Assembly: GCA_002343505.1 (NCBI GenBank)
Contig: DDQZ01000105.1
Coordinates: 382-64,381 of the forward strand
Length of the DNA stretch: 64,000 nucleotides
Reading direction: 5' to 3'
Origin: Verrucomicrobiaceae bacterium UBA2429
GTDB lineage: Bacteria > Verrucomicrobiota > Verrucomicrobiia > Verrucomicrobiales > Verrucomicrobiaceae
A program made the translations under genes and the position numbers. The first letter of the stretch is position 1. The number at the start of each line of letters is the position of its first letter. Under the pieces are notes generated by a model. That model was not told where the DNA came from. It worked only from the letters and a program-made list of their open reading frames with translations, and did not search any database. Shown here piece by piece: positions 57,338-64,000 of this stretch.

Positions 57338-59710
57338 TCACTTCGTCTGAAAGAGATCGCTCTGCACGACTTCGTGGATCAACGACTTGAAGCCAAAGTT
57401 CCTGGCGTGGACGCGAGAGATAATTTTCTCGATCTGGGTGTCATCGGTGGACGTGGGGGCGGCACCGGTGCCGTAGGCGAGGAGTTTTTCGGCGAGGTTG
57501 CGGGCGAGCTGGTCTTTGTTCTCGATGAGCAGTTGCTTGTAGCCGTCGATGTTTTCAAAGCGGCGGCCGTCGGGGGTGACATCACCAGGATCGACGGCGG
57601 GGCCGTCCCAGTAGCGACGGCGGCGGCCGTCGATGATGCGTGGCTCGCCGGTGGCACGGTAGTGCGTGCGCCAGCCGCCGATGACATCAAAGCTCTCCAG
57701 CGCGAAGCCGGGCGGATCGATCTTCTTGTGGCAGCTTGCGCAGCTTTCGACGTTGCGATGCTTCGCAAGCTGTTCGCGGATGGTGGTGGCACCGCGGATG
57801 TCCGGCTCGATGGCCTCCACATCTGGCGGCGGTTTCGGCGGCGGCGTGCCGAGGATGCGCTCCAGCACCCAAGAGCCGCGGATGATGGGCGAGGTGGTCG
57901 TGCCATTCGCCGTGACCTTCAAAATGCTGCCCATCGTGAGCAAGCCGCCGCGATGACTGCCCGCAGGCAGCGTGACTTTGCGCATGTCCATGCCTTCCAC
58001 GCCGGGAATGCGGTAATGCCGTGCGAGTCGTTCATTGAGAAAGGTGAATTCAGAGTGGACGAAGTTTGTCAGCGGCAGGTCCTGGCTCAGCACTTCATCA
58101 AAGAAGAGCTTGGTCTCCTTCAGCATCGCGGTTTTGAGGATGTCGTCATACTCCGGGTAGAGCGTGCGATCCGGCAGGGTATCGTCGATGGCGCGGAGTT
58201 TGAGCCACTGACCGGTGAAGTTCTCCGTGAAGGATCTCGATTTCGGATCACGCAGCAGGCGCTCGAGCTGGCCGCGCAACACCTCGGGCTCGTGCAGTTG
58301 GTTGGCGGTGGCAAGTTTTAAAAGCTCCTCGTCCGGCATCGAGCTCCACAGGAAATAGGAGAGGCGGCTCGCCAGCTCGAAATCGCTGAGGCGCGGTCCG
58401 CGCTCCCGCAGAAAGAGGAAGTCGGGCGAAACCAAGATCCCTTTGAAGCCAAGGCGCATGGCTTGCTCAAAGCTGCGTCCGTTTTTCAAGGCACTGCGCA
58501 CACGCGCGAGGAAGGGCTGTATCTCCTGCGAGGACACGGGCCGACGGAAAGCGCGACGAGCGAAATCCGTGAGCAAGCGCTCTGCATCCGCCAGGGGTTG
58601 TGAGGAGACGACCTCGTAGCGTTCGCGCTCCACGCGCTCTTGCTTGAGATCACCGAACAAGGCACGATGACTCGGCGGCGGCCAGGATTCGAGCAGCGGG
58701 CCTTCGATGTCCACCCACTGCACCACCAGACCGGGGCCTTTGTAATTCTCCACGCCCACCTGCTGCACCTGCGGCGGCGTGGCAGGCAGACCTTCCGCGA
58801 GAATGCGGATGCGGTTTTCCGGCTCCAACTGCTCGGTGAACTCGATCACCGTCGGTTTGTCCTGTGGCACGGAAAAATAGCCGACCAATCGCTCCTCGGT
58901 GACCTCCTTCAGCGTGCCGGCGGTGACGCGGTAGGTGACGGGCTTGCCCTCGTTCTGGATGGCGTAGGCGGAGATGCGGAAACGATACCTGCCGCGCACA
59001 TGGCTCCGGAAATTCCACATCGTCACGCGGATGTTCGCCGACTCCCACGCGGCAAAAATGGCCACGCCGTCCGGCACATGGCGATACACGCTGCCGTTCG
59101 GCTTCACGGTGCGTTCGTCCTTGATGTCGAAGCGCTTGTTGAGAATCCAGGGCTTCGGTTTGCTGGCGATGGCCTCGTCCAGCACGCGGTCGGCGGCGTC
59201 GAGGTAGTTGCGCAGCAGATGAGAGGAGGTGTGCAGCAGCTCCGCGTTGTTGTCGAAGCCATTGGTCGAGGTGTCGGGCGGCAGCAGATCGGCCAGATCC
59301 ACCTCCACGCCGAGCAAATCTCTCATCGTGTTGGCATACTCGGCACGATTCAGCCGCCGCAGCACCACACGGCCTTCCTTGGCGCGACGAGCCAGTTCAA
59401 TCGCGTCCACCTCGCCGCGAATCCACTTCATGGCGGTGTTGGCGTCCTGCTCCGATGGACGCGGCTTGTCCTCGGGTGGCATGTCACCGCTTTGGATCTG
59501 CTCCAGCACCCGCTGCCAGTGCTCGCGATTGCTGGCATCGCTGAAATCCGCACTCAGCTTCGTGATGTCGAACTTGCCTTTGGGTTTCGCGCCCGAGTGG
59601 CATTTCTCGCAGTGCTGCGAGAAGAACGCGCGAGGCATCTGCCCAACAGCTTGCACAGCTCCAAAGAGGACCAGTGCCAGAGCAGCCGTGCTGAAGCGCG
59701 AAGAAGACAT
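57338..59710 (-). CDS. DUF1592/DUF1588/DUF1587/DUF1585 secreted cytochrome-like protein
   Basis: A 790-residue exported protein. After a signal peptide (STAALALVLFGAVQAVG), a haem motif CEKCH (residues 34-38) opens PSCyt-like sequence with GDMPPEDKPRPSEQD. DUF1587 (RRLNRAEYANTMRDLLGVEV) and DUF1592 (SRLSYFLWSSMPDEELLKLA, FTENFTGQWLKLRAID) follow. DUF1588 shows NERLARHYRIPGVEG, HRGGLLTMGSILKVTANGTT and GSWVLERILGTPPPKPPPDV, then a second haem site CASCHKKIDPPGFALESFD, and DUF1585 at the end (FGFKSLIHEVVQSDLF). It is the standard partner of DUF1552. Presumed periplasmic or outer-membrane redox protein. Confidence 0.92.
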   Translation of the reverse strand: MSSSRFSTAALALVLFGAVQAVGQMPRAFFSQHCEKCHSGAKPKGKFDITKLSADFSDASNREHWQRVLEQIQSGDMPPEDKPRPSEQDANTAMKWIRGEVDAIELARRAKEGRVVLRRLNRAEYANTMRDLLGVEVDLADLLPPDTSTNGFDNNAELLHTSSHLLRNYLDAADRVLDEAIASKPKPWILNKRFDIKDERTVKPNGSVYRHVPDGVAIFAAWESANIRVTMWNFRSHVRGRYRFRISAYAIQNEGKPVTYRVTAGTLKEVTEERLVGYFSVPQDKPTVIEFTEQLEPENRIRILAEGLPATPPQVQQVGVENYKGPGLVVQWVDIEGPLLESWPPPSHRALFGDLKQERVERERYEVVSSQPLADAERLLTDFARRAFRRPVSSQEIQPFLARVRSALKNGRSFEQAMRLGFKGILVSPDFLFLRERGPRLSDFELASRLSYFLWSSMPDEELLKLATANQLHEPEVLRGQLERLLRDPKSRSFTENFTGQWLKLRAIDDTLPDRTLYPEYDDILKTAMLKETKLFFDEVLSQDLPLTNFVHSEFTFLNERLARHYRIPGVEGMDMRKVTLPAGSHRGGLLTMGSILKVTANGTTTSPIIRGSWVLERILGTPPPKPPPDVEAIEPDIRGATTIREQLAKHRNVESCASCHKKIDPPGFALESFDVIGGWRTHYRATGEPRIIDGRRRRYWDGPAVDPGDVTPDGRRFENIDGYKQLLIENKDQLARNLAEKLLAYGTGAAPTSTDDTQIEKIISRVHARNFGFKSLIHEVVQSDLFQTK

Positions 59711-59717
59711 GACCGTA

Positions 59718-61013
59718 TCAACGCTTCGAGATGGGCCCGACATACTCCGTGGCGATCACAATGTCATCGAACCACACGCAATTGGTCTTGGGCGGATTGG
59801 CGACGTTGTTTTGGCGGTAGGCGTTTTCGGTGACGTAGTGGCTGAGCATGAAGTAGCTGACGGCGAGCTCGGGGACGGTGCGCCAGCGGAAGCCCTCGAA
59901 GGTCTGCGGGCCGTTCTTGAGCACGTCGAAGCCTTCGCCGGTCCATTTTCCGGTTTTTGTGCCGGGGCCGATGTGCGTGGTGAGCTTGCCATCGAGCCAC
60001 AGGGCGAGCTCGCCGTTGCTCTGGCCGATATCGTTGCACTTCACCATGATTTCGACGCACTGCCACTGGCCGCGTGGCGGGCCGGGTTTGCCTTCGGGCC
60101 ACAGGCCGTTGCCCCAGAAGCCGCCGTCGGCGCTTTGTTTCATGTCGTGCCAGTAGGTGTAAAACATCCAGCCGCCGGGCACGGCGAGCGTGCCGTAGCT
60201 GCCATTCGGCTCGATGCGGGCGCTGAAACGTGTGTCGCCTGCGGCGTGCTTGCCGGCGCTGCCTTGCGGCCAGTTGGTGGGCGGATTGTAGCCGCCGAGG
60301 CCGCTGAAGTGATGCAGGTAAGGCGCGTCCTTGGCGAACTTCACGTAAAAGCGCGAGAAGACGCGAGTTTGAATGGGATCGAGTCGCTTGAAAAGATGCC
60401 CGCCGGTGTTCTCGCCGAGCGTCGCGGTGACTTGGAGGCATTTGGAGCCCGAACTGGCCGCAGGATGCTCGTTCACGATTTCGAGCACTCGGGCGTCCTT
60501 GTTCTCGATTTCATTCCAACGCGGCTTCAATGCCTCCAGCGTGCCTTCCTCGAAGTTTTCGACGAGCAGCGTTTCTTTGCCGCCGAAGGCGATGCCGCGC
60601 AGCAGCATCATGCCCGCGTCCTTTCCGTCAATTTCTCCGGAGTGAATGCCGCCTTGCGCGAGCACGGCGGGTTTGCCGTTGGCGGGGAGTTTCGCGGTTT
60701 CGGAGACGCCTTCGTGACTGGCGATGACGGCGCATAGCGGACGCCCTTGCGCAGTGTGGTCGAAGGTGATCACACGCACCAGCGGCGAGGCACGCCCAGT
60801 TTTTCCAGCCAGCTTATAGTCTCCGCATAAGGCGGCGAATCGCTCATTCCGGACTGCTCGCAAGAGTGATCCAGGGATGATCCTGCGGCACGATCAAGGC
60901 CTCGCTGGCGCCCTTCCACGGAGGCGTAGGCGGCAGAAACTCGGCCGGGTGAAGGCGGACACGCAGACCGAGGCGAGCGCGAGGATGGGCGGTGCGAGGG
61001 CTTGTCGTTTCAT
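59718..61013 (-). pseudogene. Broken M14 zinc carboxypeptidase fused to a LamG/lyase-like domain
   Basis: The 5' 170 bp encodes an M14 peptidase N-terminus in three different frames: MKRQALAPPILALASVCVSA (leader), then FLPPTPPWKGASEALIVPQD and HPWIT in a second frame, then SGMSDSPPYAETISWLEKL in a third. The remaining frame from about 60800 is open: SPLVRVITFDHTAQGRPLCA, then GGIHSGEIDGKDAGMMLLRG with the zinc-binding H-x2-E. At IAFGGKETLL the peptidase ends abruptly and a beta-sandwich domain follows (VENFEEGTLEALKPRWNEIE, GGWMFYTYWHDMK, WQCVEIMVKCNDIGQSNGEL, TNCVWFDDIVIATEYVG), like polysaccharide-lyase or LamG families. A deletion appears to have joined two genes. The 3' domain may still be expressed. 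Confidence 0.75.
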
Positions 61014-61017
61014 GTGC

Positions 61018-63948
61018 TCAGGGTTTGAAATAGGGGTCAGTCGTCGCGCTTGTTTTCACAGGCAGATGCTGGTTCAGGAAGCGGGTCATCAACTCGTGGA
61101 GATGACGCGTGGTGCCTTTGCCGGTGTTGATGGAATGGTCGCGGTTCGGGTAGGGCATGACGGTGAAGGACTTGTTGTTCGCGATAAGCGCGTCCATCAG
61201 CTTTTCCACGCCCTGGTAATGCACGTTGTCGTCCCCCGTGCCATGAACGATCAAGAGGTTGCCTTGCAAATTCGCGGCGTGGGTGATGGGCGAGCCGTCC
61301 TTGTAGCCCTCCTCGTTGTCCTGCGGCAGGCCCATGTAGCGCTCCTCGTAAATCGTGTCATAGAGGCGGCGGTCCGGCACGGGGGCGACGGCAATCGCGG
61401 TGTGGTAAAGTTCGGGATAACGAAAAATGGCGTCAAGGCTGCTGCTGCCGCCCCCGCTCCAGCCCCAGATGCCGACACGTTTGGGATCGAGAAAGTCATG
61501 GCGTTGCAAAAGCATCCGCACCGCGGCGGCCTCCTCCCGCGCATTGATGATGCCAAGCTGGCGGTAAACGGACTTCCTCCAGTCCCGCCCACGAGGCGCG
61601 GGCGTGCCGCGCGTGTCCACACTGGCGACGATGTAGCCCTGCTGAGCGAGCATCCAGTGCCAGAGCGTCTTCTGGCCGCCCCACGAATCTCTGACAGTCT
61701 GGCCCGCGGGCTCGCCATAGACATGCATGAGCAGCGGGTGCTTTGACTTGGAGCCGGGATCCGCCGCGCTCATCATCCAGCCGTCCAGTGTGATGCCGTC
61801 CCCGATGTCCACGCGTAGAAACTCGGTCTTTGGCAGCCTCATGCTGGCCAGCTTTTCCTTCAATGCGGACTGTGTCTTCAGCTTGCGCACGGTCTCATGT
61901 TTCGGCAGCGAGACGAGGTCAACGACCGGAGGCGAGGTCATGCTGGAGCGGGTATGCACGGCCCATGCGGCATCCTCGGAGCATGAGTAGCTGTGCGTGC
62001 CCGTCTGGCCGGCGGGTGTGATGCGCTGCTCCTCCATGCCGTCCAGGCTGGCGCGGTACAGGTAGCGTTGCGTGGCATTGTCCGGCGAGGCCAGATAATA
62101 AAGCCAGCCGCCTTTGGCATCGAGGGCTGTCACTTCGATCACATCCTGGCCGTCAGGTGTCACCGGCAGCGTTTGGCCGGTCAAATCCACTCGCAACACC
62201 CGACGCCAGCCGCTGCGCTCGCTCAGCCAAAGGAATTCGCCGCCCAGCCAGCGCGGTTCGCTGTTCCTGTTCTCGACCCAGGCTTGGTCCGTTTCAGTGA
62301 AAAGTGGCGCCACCTCCCCGGATGCCGGATCGGCGAGCATGACGAGCAGGGTGTTTTGCAGGCGGTTGAACTGCTGCACGAGGATACTGCCTCCATCCGG
62401 AGTCCACTCGGCGGAAGGCAGGTAATGCTCACGAGGGTCGCCTGGAACCTTCAGCCAGGTCACCGCGCCGCCGCTGGCAGGCACCACTCCAAGGCGTGTG
62501 GCCGAGTTTTTTTCACCGGCTTTGGGGTAAGGAAAGGTGGTGAGGCGCGGGTAGCTGCCATCCGTCTGGTTCACGAGCGTGAAGCGCTTCACTTCACTCG
62601 TGTCGAACTGCCAGAATAAGATTCGTGTGCCGTCAGGACTCCAGCGGAAACAATCCCGCAGCCCCAGTTCCTCCTCGTTCACCCAGTCTGAGGTGCCGTT
62701 GATCAGATTGCCGGAGTCGTCGGCAGTCAGCGCGGTGATTTTCATGTCCGCCAGGTTCTGCATGTACAGGTTGTTTTTTTGCACAAAGGCCACGCGTGAG
62801 CCGTCGGGCGAGAACTTGGCAAACATCAAGGTCGAGGGCGCGGCATCACCGCCGAGCTTGGCGAGCTTCTTTGTCGCGAGATCGAGTAGCCAGTAGTCAC
62901 CGCGCGTATTTTTGCGCCAGACCTTTTTCGTGTCGGTGAAAATCAGGAGCCGCTGCTCGTCCATTGAGAAGGCGAAGTCTGAAACTGTGAGCGGCTTCTT
63001 TTCCCCATCCGGCGTGAACTCGCGCGCTGGGATGATGACCGTGCGCGCTCCAGTGGCTGCGTCGTGCCTCACCAAATCCTTGCCTTCCTTTCCCTCAGCC
63101 GGCTTTTCCAGGATGAAGTAATGCGCGCCGAGCTTGCTCCATTGAAAAGTCTCCATCTTCTCCTCCTCGAACTCCTTGTCGGTGAAGATGCGGTCCAGCG
63201 TGAGCTTCGACGCCTCCTTGCGGATCGCATCAAACTTTGCCGGGTTCATGCTCGGGTCGAGCTTCTGGTAAAAGGCTATCAGCAGGCCCGTCTTGGCTTT
63301 GAGGCGAGGATGCTTCTCCAATGTCTGCCAGTAAGTCTCATCGCCCATGAAAATGCGGGCGACGTGCGAGTTAAAATCCTCCTCTATGCTCGCCTTGGCA
63401 TACTCGCTGATAAAACCTTGTTCTTGGAGTTCTGGCGTTGCCTGGCCAGAGACCTTGCCCGCCTTCACCGCCGCCACACCACTGCCCAGATAAGTGGAAC
63501 CCTCCGCATTCTGCCGCTGCCAAGCCCCGGCATCGAAGTTTTGCGCGAACTTTTGAAACAGCACACTGGAGTATTCCGCATGGATGATTCGCTCCACCGC
63601 CGCGTCACTGTAATGGGGCTTGCAGACCACATAGATGGCGCTGGCCGAGCGCGTGCCGCCTGTGGCCACGCCGTGATACTCCAGATGCCCCAGGCCATGC
63701 ACCTTCTTCAGCGTCGTTTCCAGCAGGGCTGGTGGGTACTTGCCTAACGCGCGCTTCACGATGCCGCGCAGCCGTTCCACCTCCGTGTCCAGAAGAGGTT
63801 GCGCGCTGGCGTTGACGCGTCCGCTCCGCCAGCCTTGGGGGAAGATGTCCGCCGAGGCTTGATTGAGAATGATCTCCGGCCCTTGAGACTGAGCCGGCAA
63901 CTGGCAGAAGAATAAAATGAGAGCGATCGCAGTCAGGGGGGCTTTCAT
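61018..63948 (-). CDS. Secreted S9 prolyl oligopeptidase/dipeptidyl peptidase IV with an extra N-terminal domain
   Basis: A 976-residue exported peptidase (signal peptide MKAPLTAIALILFFCQLPA). The C-terminal alpha/beta-hydrolase has the nucleophile motif GIWGWSGGGSSSLDAIF, the acid in LIVHGTGDDNVHYQG and the His in PNRDHSINTG, as in S9B enzymes. The middle is the DPP IV beta-propeller (FRWSPDGTRILFWQFDTSEV, SEPRWLGGEFLWLSERSGWR). Residues about 45-280 are an additional domain (AASIYVVCKPHYSD-like, IIHAEYSSVLFQKFAQNF, EEDFNSHVARIFMG) that resembles a putative zinc-peptidase-like module with HAEYSS where HExxH-like motifs are usual. Probably cleaves X-Pro dipeptides outside the cytoplasm. It lies 4 bp upstream of the broken M14 gene. 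Confidence 0.87.
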   Translation of the reverse strand: MKAPLTAIALILFFCQLPAQSQGPEIILNQASADIFPQGWRSGRVNASAQPLLDTEVERLRGIVKRALGKYPPALLETTLKKVHGLGHLEYHGVATGGTRSASAIYVVCKPHYSDAAVERIIHAEYSSVLFQKFAQNFDAGAWQRQNAEGSTYLGSGVAAVKAGKVSGQATPELQEQGFISEYAKASIEEDFNSHVARIFMGDETYWQTLEKHPRLKAKTGLLIAFYQKLDPSMNPAKFDAIRKEASKLTLDRIFTDKEFEEEKMETFQWSKLGAHYFILEKPAEGKEGKDLVRHDAATGARTVIIPAREFTPDGEKKPLTVSDFAFSMDEQRLLIFTDTKKVWRKNTRGDYWLLDLATKKLAKLGGDAAPSTLMFAKFSPDGSRVAFVQKNNLYMQNLADMKITALTADDSGNLINGTSDWVNEEELGLRDCFRWSPDGTRILFWQFDTSEVKRFTLVNQTDGSYPRLTTFPYPKAGEKNSATRLGVVPASGGAVTWLKVPGDPREHYLPSAEWTPDGGSILVQQFNRLQNTLLVMLADPASGEVAPLFTETDQAWVENRNSEPRWLGGEFLWLSERSGWRRVLRVDLTGQTLPVTPDGQDVIEVTALDAKGGWLYYLASPDNATQRYLYRASLDGMEEQRITPAGQTGTHSYSCSEDAAWAVHTRSSMTSPPVVDLVSLPKHETVRKLKTQSALKEKLASMRLPKTEFLRVDIGDGITLDGWMMSAADPGSKSKHPLLMHVYGEPAGQTVRDSWGGQKTLWHWMLAQQGYIVASVDTRGTPAPRGRDWRKSVYRQLGIINAREEAAAVRMLLQRHDFLDPKRVGIWGWSGGGSSSLDAIFRYPELYHTAIAVAPVPDRRLYDTIYEERYMGLPQDNEEGYKDGSPITHAANLQGNLLIVHGTGDDNVHYQGVEKLMDALIANNKSFTVMPYPNRDHSINTGKGTTRHLHELMTRFLNQHLPVKTSATTDPYFKP

Positions 63949-64000
63949 GGCGGGATAGGCAACGAGGGGACGGTAATGAATGCGAATCAAGAGCGGGGCG

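Overview
The window looks like a chromosomal piece of a high-GC member of the Verrucomicrobiota (PVC group, Prosthecobacter/Verrucomicrobium-like). The evidence is the combination of secreted PSCyt/DUF1549-DUF1553 plus DUF1501 proteins, the DUF1592/DUF1552 pair, a HEAT-repeat CxxCH 'PVC-type' protein, many secreted sulfatases, and sigma-factor/Ser-Thr-kinase pairs, next to ordinary bacterial core genes (nuoG, pyk, rplQ-rpoA, prfA, rpmE, queA). Many starts lack an obvious Shine-Dalgarno sequence. No tRNA, rRNA, CRISPR array or transposase was recognised.

Layout. 1-3.9 kb: the 3' part of nuoG, an MFS transporter and a secreted cyclophilin. 3.9-10.7 kb: two tandem copies of a sigma factor plus receptor-like kinase module; both kinases carry C-terminal FGE/SUMF1-like domains, and each module begins with a conserved leader of about 56 bp. 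The distal module has a frameshifted relic of a second FGE-like domain. 10.8-12.9 kb: a sulfatase and a relic of an alpha/beta esterase. 12.9-20.7 kb: housekeeping genes (pyk, rplQ, rpoA, prfA, rpmE) with good terminators, and a PQQ-type dehydrogenase/tri-haem protein. 20.7-25.1 kb: a PSCyt/DUF1553 and DUF1501 pair. 25.1-29.2 kb: a two-gene nucleotidyltransferase-like unit, LysR and AraC regulators, and a TIM-barrel PEP-hydrolase-family gene. 29.2-32.2 kb: queA, an RRM RNA-binding protein, and a Xaa-Pro aminopeptidase.

32.3-46.1 kb is catabolic: a sulfatase fused to a DUF1080 domain, a large haem/HEAT protein and an AraC regulator on the plus strand, then a minus-strand cluster (phosphoesterase-like, sulfatase, helicase, sulfatase, ceramidase-like). 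The helicase in the middle of that cluster is visibly AT-richer and looks acquired. 46.1-64 kb mixes intact secreted esterases, hydrolases and DUF1552/DUF1592 genes with a striking number of damaged genes. A LysR gene, a beta-helix protein and a pectate-lyase-like protein are each interrupted by one in-frame stop (TGA, TAA, TAG). An M14 peptidase is frameshifted, truncated and fused to a lectin/lyase-like domain.

The intact genes suggest an organism that degrades sulfated polysaccharides and glycoconjugates with exported sulfatases, beta-helix enzymes and esterases under AraC/LysR control, and moves electrons through outer-compartment c-type cytochromes. The points most worth a second look are the three single-stop genes within 4.4 kb, short tandem arrays with 7- and 8-bp periods inside and between genes, the duplicated sigma/kinase module with its shared leader, and two sulfatases with CxVSR in place of CxPSR.
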